Positions 18,023 through 28,100 of a DNA stretch of 64,000 bases are shown in pieces; position 1 is the stretch's first letter; each line of letters begins with the position of its first letter. Below the pieces are notes generated by a model that did not search any database, was not told where the DNA came from, and saw only the letters and a list, made by a program, of their open reading frames with translations. The DNA comes from Polyangiaceae bacterium (lineage in GTDB: Bacteria > Myxococcota_A > Polyangia > Polyangiales > Polyangiaceae). The position numbers were made by a program, and so were the translations under genes. The DNA lies in NCBI GenBank assembly GCA_947475525.1, contig CANJMI010000009.1, positions 62,001-126,000 on the forward strand. The letters run 5' to 3'.

Positions 18023-19414
18023 ATGCGTCGTGCGCTCGTCGGATTTGGCATCGCAGCGTCGGCGTTCGGTGCGTGCAGCCGCTCGACGCTGAGCTCGCGG
18101 CCGAACGGTCACTACGGCGTCGGCAGTGGCGGCTTCGGGCAAGGTGGCGAAGGTGAAAACGGAGCCGGTGGCGCGAACGGTGCCGGTGGCGCGAACGGAG
18201 CCGGTGGCGCGAATGGAGCCGGTGGCGCGAACGGAGCCGGTGGCGCGAACGGAGCCGGTGGCGCGAATGGAGCCGGCGGCGCGAATGGAGCCGGCGGCGC
18301 GAACGGTGCCGGTGGCGCGAACGGTGCCGGTGGCGCGAACGGTGCCGGTGGCGCGAACGGTGCCGGTGGCGCGAACGGTGCCGGCGGCGTCGCGACGGGC
18401 GGCGGCCCGACGTGCGGCGACGGCGTCATCGATCCGGGCGAAGAGTGCGACGACGGCAATGCCAACCCGCTCGACGCATGTCGCAATACCTGCAAAAAAC
18501 CTCGCTGCGGCGACTCGATCGTCGATGCCGGTGAGCTGTGCGACGACGGCAACACGAACAGCGGAGATGAGTGCGTCGCCTTCTGCAAAAAGCCTCTGTG
18601 CGGCGATGGTTTTCTCTGGTCGGGCGTCGAGCAATGCGATGACAAGAACACGGCGAACGGAGATGGCTGCTCCGCCACCTGCAAGACCGAGTTGCTCTGC
18701 GGCAACGCGAAGGTCGACGCTGGCGAAGAGTGCGATCTCGGCGCGGTGAATCAAGACATCCCTGCGTTGGAGATCGTGCAGGGGGCACTTCGGCGCGCGG
18801 TCATGCCCTACGACACCATCTCGGACCCTGCGCTCTTCTACGACTACAAATCGGCGAGCTCACACACGGGCTTTGAGGTTCTTAACGGTAGCCGGATTTT
18901 CTTTCACCGCTCGACCACGAGTCAGGTGCTCTCCTTGCTCGTGCACCACGGCATCGACCTCAACTCGAGCGGGCAGAACCAACCCGCGGGCACGGTGGCG
19001 TTCGCGATGTCGAACTTGCCGATCCAAACGGCGGTGGCGCTCGCCGACGACAACACCACCGAGTTTTTCAAGAATTCCGCGACGTCGGTCACCGGCGCGT
19101 GGAGCTTTCAGTCCAACAGCGACGGGGGCGTCGTCACGAGCTTCCCGTTTCCCGGCACGTGGACCGTCACCGTGACTCCGACGTTCTCGGCGGGCATCAC
19201 CTCGTGGGCGTTCGTCGAGCGCGACCAATCGCTCGTCACTCTCAGCCTTACGACGCCGCTTCAATTGATCGCGCATGCAGCTTCCGCCGGCTGCCGTGCA
19301 AACTGCACGCTACCGAAGTGCGGCGACGCTTACGTCGATGGCGGTGAGATCTGCGACGACGGCAACATCGTCGGCGGTGATGGCTGCGCCGCGAACTGTC
19401 TCTCGCTGAAGTAA
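18023..19414 (+). CDS. Lipoprotein with GAGGAN repeats and myxobacterial Cys-rich repeats
   Basis: The 463-residue product begins with a short signal peptide and lipobox (SAFGAC). Residues 46-123 consist of 13 copies of a Gly/Ala/Asn hexapeptide, likely a flexible tether. Residues about 130-240 hold four Cys-rich modules of the CGDGVIDPGEECDDGN type, known as a myxobacterial disulphide repeat (DUF4215-like), and a fifth ends the protein (CGDAYVDGGEICDDGN). Between them lies a beta-rich region of about 190 residues that I do not recognise. The architecture fits a surface-exposed, disulphide-stabilised lipoprotein whose ligand or enzyme partner is unknown. It is divergent from hflX. Confidence 0.83.
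   Translation: MRRALVGFGIAASAFGACSRSTLSSRPNGHYGVGSGGFGQGGEGENGAGGANGAGGANGAGGANGAGGANGAGGANGAGGANGAGGANGAGGANGAGGANGAGGANGAGGANGAGGANGAGGVATGGGPTCGDGVIDPGEECDDGNANPLDACRNTCKKPRCGDSIVDAGELCDDGNTNSGDECVAFCKKPLCGDGFLWSGVEQCDDKNTANGDGCSATCKTELLCGNAKVDAGEECDLGAVNQDIPALEIVQGALRRAVMPYDTISDPALFYDYKSASSHTGFEVLNGSRIFFHRSTTSQVLSLLVHHGIDLNSSGQNQPAGTVAFAMSNLPIQTAVALADDNTTEFFKNSATSVTGAWSFQSNSDGGVVTSFPFPGTWTVTVTPTFSAGITSWAFVERDQSLVTLSLTTPLQLIAHAASAGCRANCTLPKCGDAYVDGGEICDDGNIVGGDGCAANCLSLK
18158..18391 (+). repeat. Thirteen tandem 18-bp coding repeats
   Basis: Thirteen direct units of 18 bp (consensus AACGGAGCCGGTGGCGCG, with A/T and C/T variation at three sites) encode the hexapeptide repeat of the lipoprotein. 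The last five units form a nearly identical block carrying the GGTGCC variant, which suggests recent expansion by slippage or unequal recombination. Confidence 0.95.
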
Positions 19415-19466
19415 CGCGCGGTAACGTGCACGACCGAGAGCGTGCAGCCCAACGCCGGCGGCGAAT

Positions 19467-19745
19467 TCAGGCCGTCAGCAACTCCGCGCCGCTCGGGATG
19501 ATGTAGCCCGACGAAACGATGAGCTTCAATTTGCTGTCAACGGCTTCGACCGCGGGAGCGATAACGAACTCGATCGCGCCGGGCGTTCCGGGGCTTCCGC
19601 TAAGCTTGCCCGTGATGTGCAGGCGCAGCTCCTTCTTGCCGAGCTCGACAAGGTAGAGCGCGCTGCCGTCGGCGTGAAGTAACGGCGCGAGCACGTCGCG
19701 CAACATCGACCTCATGGCTTCGGCTTTGTCTGACATCGGCGGCAT
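19467..19745 (-). CDS. Small NifU-C-terminal-like protein lacking the CxxC cysteines
   Basis: The 92-residue sequence resembles the NifU C-terminal iron-sulphur scaffold fold: LRDVLAPLLHADGSALYLVE followed by LRLHITGKLSG and an amphipathic helix. In functional NifU domains a CxxC pair binds the cluster after the conserved Gly; here the corresponding positions are in GKLSGSPGTPG and no cysteine occurs anywhere. It cannot bind a cluster the canonical way. The start could be ATG 19745 or ATG 19736. It lies 32 bases after the stop of the secreted protein gene at 19778, probably in the same operon. The assignment rests on pattern resemblance only. Confidence 0.55.
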   Translation of the reverse strand: MPPMSDKAEAMRSMLRDVLAPLLHADGSALYLVELGKKELRLHITGKLSGSPGTPGAIEFVIAPAVEAVDSKLKLIVSSGYIIPSGAELLTA

Positions 19746-19777
19746 TCAGCTGGAAAAGGCTCGCCGGGTCAAGAGGA

Positions 19778-20545
19778 TCAGCGAAGCACGGCCTTGACTG
19801 CCGGGTCGAGCGCTTCGACCTTTTTTTCTTTGACCGTGCGAAGCTCGGGAAGGCGCGCCTCGGTGGCACGTTCGGCGTAAGAAACGGCGAGTTGCTTGCC
19901 CCAGTTGATGGCCCGCATGTGCGTCTTCTGGTCCGCCCAGTCGGCCTCTTCGTAGCGACGCCCTTCGGCTTCGTTCGCTGGGAGAACGCGCCCCGGGACC
20001 TCGGTTCGCTCCTCCAGTTTGGCGAGCGCGGTTTTGAAGCTTGCCCCCCACTTCGACGTGGCTCCGAGCGGGTACGCATCGATCATCTTCCAGAGCTTGC
20101 CGCGAATGAAGAACAGCGTGCGCTTCTTCCCGCCGCGCTCGATGCGCAAGATGCTCTCTTGGTTGCCGTAGCTGAACTCACCGACGAGCGGCGTTCCGTC
20201 GAGGGTAGTCGGAGGCGAATCGAGCAGCAGCAGGCTCTTCTTGAGGTAGCTTTTTTCATCCTGAAGTTTTTCCTCCAGGCGGCGAAGCTCGACGCCCGGC
20301 TCGGCCTTGTCGAAGTCCGCGGCGAAGTCCTTCTCGATGAGCTTCTCGTACGCGGCGACGACCGCGTTTTGGTCAGCGCCGAACGCCACAGGTTCGACCG
20401 TGATCGGTGTCTCGACCTCCGCTGGCTCCGCGTTCTCAGCCCGCTTTTTTTTCGGCGGTGCCGCTCCGGCGTCGCTGGTCGCGAAAACGACGCCAATCAA
20501 TCCTGCAACAATCGACTGAAGAATACCGCTTAATCGCATACGCAT
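19778..20545 (-). CDS. Secreted or periplasmic protein of unknown function
   Basis: I do not recognise a family. The 255-residue protein starts with a signal peptide (residues 1-28, ending DAGA-APP) followed by a Lys/Glu-rich low-complexity stretch. The rest is helical and charged, with a central beta-rich segment SYGNQESILRIERGGKKR and TLFFIRGKLWKMID that looks like a compact sensor-type domain. The start at 20545 follows a good ribosome site (CGGAGG, four bases upstream); a second in-frame ATG is at 20539. It is divergent from the lipoprotein gene at 20660. Confidence 0.7.
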   Translation of the reverse strand: MRMRLSGILQSIVAGLIGVVFATSDAGAAPPKKKRAENAEPAEVETPITVEPVAFGADQNAVVAAYEKLIEKDFAADFDKAEPGVELRRLEEKLQDEKSYLKKSLLLLDSPPTTLDGTPLVGEFSYGNQESILRIERGGKKRTLFFIRGKLWKMIDAYPLGATSKWGASFKTALAKLEERTEVPGRVLPANEAEGRRYEEADWADQKTHMRAINWGKQLAVSYAERATEARLPELRTVKEKKVEALDPAVKAVLR

Positions 20546-20659
20546 CGAGCCTCCGAGTTGCTCGAGTTCTTATCACCGTCGAGCGCGGGGCACCATGCTT
20601 GGGCGCCGCGGTTGGACGTCGTGGCTGTGCTCAGGTATGAGATGCATTGGCGCTCAGCG

Positions 20660-21223
20660 ATGATCCGAATCCGTCGCGCCTGCTCGCCGCTCCTCATCCT
20701 CCTTGGGGTGCTCGCGAGTTGCGTTCCGCCCGAGGTTCCGGTCGCCCCGACGCTGAAGCTCCTCGCATGGGAGGGAGAGGTGATGTCGTTGTTCGATGAC
20801 GGCATCGATCTGGCCGCGCTCGGCTATACCCTCGATGGCCAGCGCGCGGCCGACGACCCCGCACTGCCTCGGCAGACGCGCCACGCCGAGCTCGTCACAC
20901 GGGTCACCGTGGCGACCTTAAGCCGCGACGGAAATGGCGAGCACTCCTCGTACGTGCTCACCGTGCGCGTCGATCCGAACGCGTTCGTCAGCCGCTCCTA
21001 CGCCGTCGAGTCTCTCGAGTTCACAATTCCAGATTCGAGCCCCACCTACGAGCTCATCGACTCGAACGAGAATTCCGTACGTGGCCGCTCCTTCATCGCG
21101 TTCCTGCGACGCTTCGCGGGCATTGACGGGCCGGTCGTCCACTGGCACCTGAGGGCCGACGCCGAGGATGTCGCGAAAGCCGTGGTCGTCGCCGCGGCGA
21201 CCGAAGCGCTGAACGACGGCTGA
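20660..21223 (+). CDS. Lipoprotein of unknown function
   Basis: The protein has 187 residues. Starting at ATG 20660 gives a clean signal sequence with lipobox GVLASC, which is why this start is preferred over upstream codons. The mature part mixes an acidic helical region (VMSLFDDGIDLAALGYTLDG) with a beta-rich domain (SSYVLTVRVDPNAFVSRSY) and ends in a helical segment. No catalytic motif is seen. It precedes map by 33 bases in the same direction and may be read through into it. Confidence 0.72.
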   Translation: MIRIRRACSPLLILLGVLASCVPPEVPVAPTLKLLAWEGEVMSLFDDGIDLAALGYTLDGQRAADDPALPRQTRHAELVTRVTVATLSRDGNGEHSSYVLTVRVDPNAFVSRSYAVESLEFTIPDSSPTYELIDSNENSVRGRSFIAFLRRFAGIDGPVVHWHLRADAEDVAKAVVVAAATEALNDG

Positions 21224-21256
21224 TAACGCCTTCTCCCCCACACCACAGGATCGACC

Positions 21257-22066
21257 GTGAGCAACGTCTCCATCAAGAGTCCCCGCGAAATCGAACTCAT
21301 GCGCCGCGCGAGCGAGGTCACCGTCGCCACGCTGATGGAGGTCGATGCGATGATCCGCCCAGGGATCACCACCGAAGACATCAATCGCTTCGTCCATGCG
21401 GACACGTTGCAACGTGGCGCTCGCCCTGCGCCGCTGAACTACCATGGGTTCCCGAAGAGCGTCTGCACCTCGGTCAACGAAGTCGTGTGCCACGGGATCC
21501 CAAGCGAAAAGCAGGTGCTCCAGCCCGGTGACATCATCAACGTCGACGTGACCTCGGTCGTCGAGGGCTACTACGGCGACACCTCCGTCACGTTCTACGT
21601 CGGTGAGCCCTCGCCCGAAGCCAAGCACGTCACCGAGGTCGCGCGGCGCTCGCTCGACCTTGGTATCGCAACGGTTCGCGAGGGCTCGCGGCTTGGAGAT
21701 ATCGGCGCCGCTATTCAGGAGTTCGCGGAAAAGGAAGGTTGCTCCGTCGTGCGCGCGTTCGTCGGCCACGGCATTGGCCGCATCTTCCACGAGGCTCCCC
21801 AGGTTTCGCACGTCGGCCAGAGCGGCAGCGGCATGCGTCTCCGCGCGGGCATGTGCTTCACCATCGAGCCGATGATCAACCTCGGCACGTATGAGGTGGA
21901 CGTGCTCGACGACAAGTGGACGGCCGTCACGCGTGACGGGGCGCTCTCCGCGCAGTTCGAACACACGCTGGTCGTCACCAAAAAGGGCTGCGAGATTCTG
22001 ACGCAACGCCCGCGCGCGCTCGCCAACAGCGAACGGTTCTCCGACTACTGGCCGAAGGCGGTCTGA
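21257..22066 (+). CDS. map: Methionine aminopeptidase, type I
   Basis: This removes N-terminal methionine from nascent proteins. The 269-residue length is typical of type I enzymes without extensions. The metal ligands are visible: the Asp residues in INVDVTSVVEGYYGDTS, His in FVGHGIGRIFHEAP, Glu in FTIEPMINLG and Glu in SAQFEHTLVV. The start is GTG 21257, with AGGA about 7 bases upstream. It converges on recN with only 9 bases between the stops. Confidence 0.94.
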   Translation: MSNVSIKSPREIELMRRASEVTVATLMEVDAMIRPGITTEDINRFVHADTLQRGARPAPLNYHGFPKSVCTSVNEVVCHGIPSEKQVLQPGDIINVDVTSVVEGYYGDTSVTFYVGEPSPEAKHVTEVARRSLDLGIATVREGSRLGDIGAAIQEFAEKEGCSVVRAFVGHGIGRIFHEAPQVSHVGQSGSGMRLRAGMCFTIEPMINLGTYEVDVLDDKWTAVTRDGALSAQFEHTLVVTKKGCEILTQRPRALANSERFSDYWPKAV

Positions 22067-22075
22067 GACTTCGGC

Positions 22076-23845
22076 TCAGGCGGCTTTCGCCGTGCGCGAC
22101 CGGGTGCGCTTCGCGGCCGTCAACAGATCCCGTGCCGCGCGCTCCGTCGTTCCGTTTCGCGCACCCGTCAACATTCGGGCAAGCTCGGCGATTCGCGTCG
22201 CACCTTCGACCATGAGGGCGGTGCTCGTCGTCGATTCGGTCGATACCGTTTTGGTAACGACGAAATGGGCATCGGCGTAGGCCGCGATGCTCGCGAGATG
22301 GGTGATGCACAAGACCTGCCGCTCTCCGGCGATCGACGCTACCGCGCGTCCGATGCGGTCCGCGGTTTCGCCACCGACTCCGGCGTCGATCTCATCGAGC
22401 ACCACGATCCCCGCGCGACGTTCCGTTTGCCCCGATGTCGCAAGTGCCCGACGCAACGCGAGCAACACCCGCGAAAGTTCTCCGCCCGAAGCGATCTGAC
22501 CGAGGGGCCGTGGCTCGCCTCCGGGATTGGGAGCAAGCAAGAGCGAAACTCGATCGATCCCCGCGGCACCGAGGCGCGCACCATCGACCACGGGCTCGCC
22601 GTCTTTTGGAGGACGCCCCGATACCTCCACGCAGACACGGGCGCCATTCATACCGAGCTCGCCGAGCTCCCCCACGATCGCTTTCGCGAGGCGTTTTGCT
22701 GCCTCATGGCGCGCTTTCGAGAGACGTCGCGCGAGGATTGCCGCCTTGGCGAGCGCCGCCTCCCGCTCGGTGGCGAGTTCCGGAAGGCGCGCTTCCGCTC
22801 GTGCGAATGCCTCGAGCTCGGCCGCGAGACGCTCTCGTGTCGAGAACACGCCGGCAAGCGTTGGACCGTGCGCGCGCGCGAGTTTCTCCAACCGAAAAAG
22901 TCGCGCCTGAATCTCCTCGAGTCGCGACGGATTGACCTCGAGTCGCTCGCGGTACTGGCCGAGTTCGCGGCTCACTTCGGCGAGCACATTCCAACATTGC
23001 TCGACCTCCGTCGCCGCACTTCGGAGACGCTCGTCGATGGCTGCTCCCGCTGCGAGCTCACCCGCGAGACGCCCAAGTGCGTCACACGCTCCGCCGTCTT
23101 CTCCATCGAGAAATGCCGTCACCCGGGTCGCCGTGCTCCGCAACTTTTCCCCGTGTTTTAGGCGCAATAGCTCATCGCTGAGCTTCTCGAGCTCTCCGGT
23201 TTCCGGTGCCACGCTGTCGATGGTTTCGAGCTGATAGCGCAGGAAGGCTTCACGCTCGTGGCGGTCCCGCTCGCGCGCGGCGAGCTGCGCAATTTGTTCG
23301 TCGAGTCCCCGCACCGCTTCGACCGCACGCGCAAGGGAACTACGCTCGCAGGCGCCCTCCGCCTCGCTCTCTCCTGCGGCTTGTCCGCAGAGTCCCGCGA
23401 ACCGGTCGAGGTATTCGAGGTGCGTACGCGGATCGACGAGCGCCACGCTCTCGTGCTGCGAGGTGATGTCCGCGAGCTCACGCGTCAGCTCGCAAAGCTC
23501 CTTCGCGCTGCACACCCGACCGTTCACGTAGGCCCGTGACCGGCCGCTCTTATGTACGACACGTCGAATGACGAGCTCCCCGTCCATGCCGAGTCCCGCC
23601 TCCGACAGTTTGGCCATGAGCTGTGGGCTCGAGGTGACATCGAAGAGCGCTTGAACCTCCGCTTCTTCGGCGCCGGGCCGGACGACCTCCGAGGTGACGC
23701 GCTGCCCAAAAACCAGCGCGAGCGCATCGACGAGGATCGATTTGCCCGAGCCGGTTTCGCCCGTGAGGACATTGAAGCCAGGCTCAAATCGGAGCTCGAG
23801 CTCCTCGATGAGAACAAATTGGCGGATGCGAAGGAGGACCAACAT
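22076..23845 (-). CDS. recN: DNA repair protein RecN
   Basis: RecN is an SMC-like ATPase acting on double-strand breaks. The 589-residue protein has Walker A TGETGSGKS near residue 30, long coiled-coil arms (about 160-380), the ABC signature IASGGELSRVLLAL and Walker B VVLDEIDAGVGGE. ATG 23845 is chosen: it gives the family-typical start MLVLLRIRQFVLIEELEL and has AGG 8 bases upstream; GTG 23854 is an alternative. It begins 61 bases after the recA stop in the same direction, so it is probably part of the LexA-controlled recA transcript. Confidence 0.94.
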   Translation of the reverse strand: MLVLLRIRQFVLIEELELRFEPGFNVLTGETGSGKSILVDALALVFGQRVTSEVVRPGAEEAEVQALFDVTSSPQLMAKLSEAGLGMDGELVIRRVVHKSGRSRAYVNGRVCSAKELCELTRELADITSQHESVALVDPRTHLEYLDRFAGLCGQAAGESEAEGACERSSLARAVEAVRGLDEQIAQLAARERDRHEREAFLRYQLETIDSVAPETGELEKLSDELLRLKHGEKLRSTATRVTAFLDGEDGGACDALGRLAGELAAGAAIDERLRSAATEVEQCWNVLAEVSRELGQYRERLEVNPSRLEEIQARLFRLEKLARAHGPTLAGVFSTRERLAAELEAFARAEARLPELATEREAALAKAAILARRLSKARHEAAKRLAKAIVGELGELGMNGARVCVEVSGRPPKDGEPVVDGARLGAAGIDRVSLLLAPNPGGEPRPLGQIASGGELSRVLLALRRALATSGQTERRAGIVVLDEIDAGVGGETADRIGRAVASIAGERQVLCITHLASIAAYADAHFVVTKTVSTESTTSTALMVEGATRIAELARMLTGARNGTTERAARDLLTAAKRTRSRTAKAA

Positions 23846-23906
23846 CGGATGCACCTATCCCCTGAGATCCCGCGGATCCCGAGTGGCTATCTGGACCGAA
23901 CCGAGT

Positions 23907-25052
23907 TCAGGCTTGCGCGGGTGCGCGGCGAGACTTGCCGTTGGTGCTCGGCTCTTCCGAAGCGGACGCTTCCTCTGCCGGGGCAACGTTGGTGGGCAGA
24001 TTGATCTCGTTCTTTTGAAGCACGAGCGTGGCGATTTTTTCGAGCAGCTCGGGGTTGTCTTCGAGATGCTGGCGGACCTTTTCGCGACCCTGGCCGATGC
24101 GCTCGCCGTTGAAGGAGAACCACGAGCCGCTCTTGTCGACGATGTTCGCGTCCGAGGCGAGGTCGAGCACATCTCCGCTGCGGCTGATGCCGCGGCCGTA
24201 AAGAATGTCGAATTCACACTCGCGGAACGGAGGCGCAAGCTTGTTCTTCACCACCTTGACGCGGGTCCGGTTGCCGACGACCTCGGGCTCCTTCGCAGTG
24301 GAGTTCGCTTCTTTGATCGCGCCGACGCGCGTGACCTTGAGGCGCACGGATGCGTAAAACTTCAGCGCGTTGCCGCCGCTGGTGGTTTCGGGCGAGCCGA
24401 ACATGACACCGATCTTCATTCGGGTTTGGTTGATGAAGATCATCATGCAGTTCGACTTGTTGAGGCTGCCGGTCAGCTTGCGGAGCGCCTGGCTCATCAG
24501 CCGGGCCTGCAGACCGACGTGGCTGTCACCCATGTCGCCTTCGAGCTCGGCTTTCGGCACGAGGGCCGCGACCGAGTCGATGACGACGCAATCGACGGAG
24601 CCCGAGCGAATCAGCATGTCGGCGATCTCGAGGGCCTGTTCGCCATAGTCGGGCTGCGACACGAGGAAGTCATCGGTGCGAACGCCAAGCTTGCGCGCGT
24701 AGTTGATGTCGAGAGCGTGTTCGGCATCGATGAATGCGGCGGTTCCGCCGAGGCGCTGGATGTTCGCGATGGCATGGAGCGCGAGGGTCGTCTTGCCGCT
24801 CGATTCCGCTCCAAAAATCTCGACGACACGTCCACGCGGGTAGCCGCCGGTGCCGAGCGCGATGTCGAGCGCGAGTGAACCCGAAGGGACGGTGGCGATG
24901 TCGCGGACGAGGGTCTGGCCCTCCTTCATGCGCATGATCGCGCCCCTGCCGTATTCTTTCTCCACGGCCGCCACTGCGAGCTCGAGCGCCTGGAGTTTCT
25001 GCTTCGCTGTGGTGCTGGCTGCCGGGGTGCGGCTTTGCTTCTCGTCGCTCAT
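23907..25052 (-). CDS. recA: Recombinase RecA
   Basis: RecA forms filaments on single-stranded DNA for recombination and SOS induction. The 381-residue protein has Walker [11 protein letters not shown], the family segment [12 protein letters not shown] near residue 35, the L2-type sequence [20 protein letters not shown], and an acidic-to-Ala-rich C-terminal tail longer than in E. coli. ATG 25052 (MSDEKQS) is preferred because it precedes the conserved core by a normal distance and has GAGG upstream. A LexA-type palindrome overlaps the predicted promoter 57 bases upstream. recN follows in the same direction. Confidence 0.96.
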   Translation of the reverse strand: MSDEKQSRTPAASTTAKQKLQALELAVAAVEKEYGRGAIMRMKEGQTLVRDIATVPSGSLALDIALGTGGYPRGRVVEIFGAESSGKTTLALHAIANIQRLGGTAAFIDAEHALDINYARKLGVRTDDFLVSQPDYGEQALEIADMLIRSGSVDCVVIDSVAALVPKAELEGDMGDSHVGLQARLMSQALRKLTGSLNKSNCMMIFINQTRMKIGVMFGSPETTSGGNALKFYASVRLKVTRVGAIKEANSTAKEPEVVGNRTRVKVVKNKLAPPFRECEFDILYGRGISRSGDVLDLASDANIVDKSGSWFSFNGERIGQGREKVRQHLEDNPELLEKIATLVLQKNEINLPTNVAPAEEASASEEPSTNGKSRRAPAQA

Positions 25053-25108
25053 CGTCGTGTGCCTCGTTTCGGTAGGAGAGTTGCTTCGGTGCGTCGCTTG
25101 AAGACGGG

Positions 25109-25130
25109 CCACTGTACCCGCGTTCAGTGG
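25109..25130. promoter_or_regulatory. LexA (SOS) operator of recA-recN
   Basis: This is an inverted repeat with 9-base arms, CCACTGTAC and GTTCAGTGG, separated by CCGC, with one mismatch between arms. Read on the plus strand it matches 15 of 17 positions of the remembered M. xanthus LexA consensus. It covers the predicted recA -10 element. Confidence 0.72.
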
Positions 25131-25140
25131 TGTCGCGCAA
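25111..25140 (-). promoter_or_regulatory. Predicted recA promoter
   Basis: On the minus strand TTGCGC (25135-25140) and TACAGT (25111-25116) are 18 bases apart. TACAGT is part of the operator palindrome. The predicted leader is about 50 bases. Confidence 0.45.
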
Positions 25141-25198
25141 AGTTTTTCGGTGGGTCCGTGACAGTTTGGCGCGCCTCGGCGAAGGGTTTGTTCACCTA

Positions 25199-28100
25199 TC
25201 AGAAGAGGCCAATTGAGAAATGCAGGGCGCCAAGGGCCTCCCATGGGCGTGGTGCGAGGTTCAAGCCACCGTCGAACGCGACGGGGCCTACGGGTGTGCT
25301 CGCGCGCAAGCCTGCGCCCGTGGCGTAGCGGAGCGTGAGCAGGTCGCTCGGCGTGCGGATGGATTCGGTGGTGGACCAGACGTTGCCCGCGTCGACGAAG
25401 ACGCCGAGGCCGAACGTGTCGGTGAACGGGATGCGCAATTCGGCCCGCGGGTTCACGTAGACGTTACCGGCTCGGACGCCGATGGTGTCGATGGCGAGTT
25501 TTCCGGCGAGGACTTCTTGCGCGAGATCTTCGGGGACGAGGGAATCGAGGCCGAATCCGCGGATGGTGCTGACGCCACCGATGAAGAACAAACGGTCGGG
25601 GTAGGTGGCGCTCGTCTTCGTGAGCTGCACGTTGCCGCCCCCAGCCACGCTGACGGCGAGGGCGAGGCCGCGAGCCGTCAGACGGACGTAGCCGGCACCT
25701 CGCGCGGTGATGCGCAGGAACTCGCTGTCGACGTTCGCAGAGTCGCCGAGGGGGAGGGCTGTGACGTGCTCGACCGCGGTCGAAAAGAGCGTTCCGCGCG
25801 TTGCGGCGAAGGGGTTGTCGCGGCGGTCCCAGGTGGCCGAGATGCGCTGCGAGACGGCGACGGTGCGTCCTTCGGGCACGCGCAAGAGCGTCGCGAGCGC
25901 CGGGTTGCTTAGGATGACCGATTCGATGCCTCCCGCGCGGTAGACCTGGATCTCGTTTACCTCGGCCGACGCACCGAGCTGCAGCGTGACGTTTCGAAGC
26001 GGGCGGTAGCTGAGGAGAGGGAGGAGCGCTTCGCGACTCAGGCTGAAGTCACGCTGGTTGTCGTGCACGTCGATGCCGTCGAGGTTCAGCGTGACCTTCG
26101 GTCCAAGGCCGATCTCGGGAAAGCGCAGCGAGACCGAGTTGCGCCGTTCGAGCCGCTGCGCAACGTCGCCGAGGAACGCCTCGTAGTTCGCACGCACGCC
26201 CGAATCGAGGATCAGAAAATCGGGCAGGTAACCTAACTCGAAGCGAACCGTGAGGCCGATGGCTTTGCCCGCGACGTTGCGGTGCCCGTACTCGAACGCG
26301 AACCGGAAACCCTCGCCCGTCGAGAAGCCGGCGCGCGGCTCGAGGTACTGCGCGGACTGCTCGACGACGCTGATGATCACCCGCTTTTTTGCTTGGGGAA
26401 CGTCTGGATCTTCGAGCGAGATCGACACGCTGGAAAACACTCCGAGCGCCGCGATCCGCTCTTCACTCTCGCGCACGGCCCCACGGCGAAAATACCGTTC
26501 GGACTCGCTGCAGCGGGCGGGATCGGGGCAGAGCGCAAGGCGTCCAAGAACGAGGTTCGGGTCCGTGCGGGTCGCGCCACGGAGGTCATAGCCGGTGATG
26601 GTGACGGGCTCATGTTCGACGACGTTGAAGCGGGCGCGTGCGCGGGTGCGATCGGGGGAGTAGTCGACGTCGACACGCACGGCGGCGTAGTAGTAGCCGT
26701 CGTCCGCGTAGCTGGTTTGAATGCGGCTGCGAGCCGCGTCCACTTCGAGCTGCGAGAGGGGCTCGCCGAGTTTCAACCCGGACAGCGCGAGCAACTCCTT
26801 GGAGGTGTGACGCACGTTGCCTTCGACCACGGCGTCGTAGAGGCGCGTCTGCGGTCCGAGCTGAATCGGGATCCGCAAGACGATGTCGGGGGAGCATGCG
26901 ATGCCGCGCTTCGGATCCGGGCTGCACGAATGCAATTCCGGCAGCGGCGGCTCGGGTAGGGGAAGCTCGAACGCGTCGACGGCGCAGTTCGGTGTAGGCA
27001 AAGGCGGCGTGGCCCGCGCCTCGCAACGCCCGCCGCGTCCCGTCTTGCAGCGCGCCCGCACAACAGAGACCGGCCCGACGAGTGCGTTCAAATAGCCACG
27101 GCTCTTCAGCAGTTGCGAGAGATGGTCGAGGGCTTTCTCGTAAGCTTCCGACTCGTACACGGACGCGGGTTCTGCTCGCCGCGTCGGAGCGCGCGTGCCG
27201 TCGTTCGGAGACAGGCCGCTGTCTGCTGCGGTCTCGTCTATCGCCGCCAAAAACGAACGCCCCGGCAGCTCTTCTTCGAGCAAGGCGTCGAGCTCGCCGG
27301 CGAGGTCCTCGGCCTTGAGGCCCGGCGGCGCGTCGGCTGGCAGGCACGCATAGTCACGGCGGACCACGCGAGCGGGCTGCCCCTCGTGGATCTCGAAGGC
27401 GATGCGCTTGACCGCATCCTCGTCGTTCAGGTCTTCGGTCGCCGTCACTCGCGCGTCGAGGTACCCGCGCTTGCGATAATAGGTGACGAGTCGGTCGGCG
27501 AGGGCAACGGCGGAGGGCTCCGTCGCGCGCTCGAGCTTGAGGGCTGCCCGAAGCTCCGTGGAGTCGAAGGCGCGTGCGCGTTGAAAGTCGAACTGGTACC
27601 GCGGCCCTGAAGACACGTCGACGAACAGGAAGGTGTCGGCCCCGCGCCGTGCGAGGCGGTGAGATACTTCTGCCTGCAAAAACAGGCTATTTCGGAGGAT
27701 GTCGGCGAATTCCGTGTCGGCCTCGCGCAGACTCTCCTCGTTGGCGATGTCGCCTTCTCCGAGTCGGTAGCGCTCGCGGAGCACACTGAGCGAGGTTCGG
27801 TTTTTGGGCTCGATCACGAAGACACGTCGCGCGATCAATTGCGGTTTTCCAGTCGCCACGATGACGCGGAGGAGCACCTGAGCCACGTCGTCGGTGTCGC
27901 TCGTCGTCAACGTCACGCGGGCTTTCGCAAAGCCAAACTTGCGATAGAGGTCGAGCACCCGCGAGCGTGCTTCGCGTAGGACGGGTTCGGTTACCTCGGC
28001 CCCAATTGCAAGCCCGAGAGCGGCCTGCACGCGGGCCTCAGGCACCGACGATGCATCCACGGTGAGCTGCGCAACAAGCCGTTTCGGCACGACGACAACG

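Noticed and set aside
18158-18391. Possible CRISPR-like direct repeats.
   Set aside because: The units are contiguous with no unique spacers and encode an in-frame hexapeptide.
16961-18754. A 597-codon minus-strand frame spanning hflX and the repeat lipoprotein.
   Set aside because: It overlaps two genes in different directions and its repetitive IRATGS segment is just the antisense of the 18-bp repeat.
22066-25199. A LexA box in the recA-recN intergenic region.
   Set aside because: A GTTCAG half-site near the recA stop has no matching partner at the right spacing and lies at the recA stop codon.
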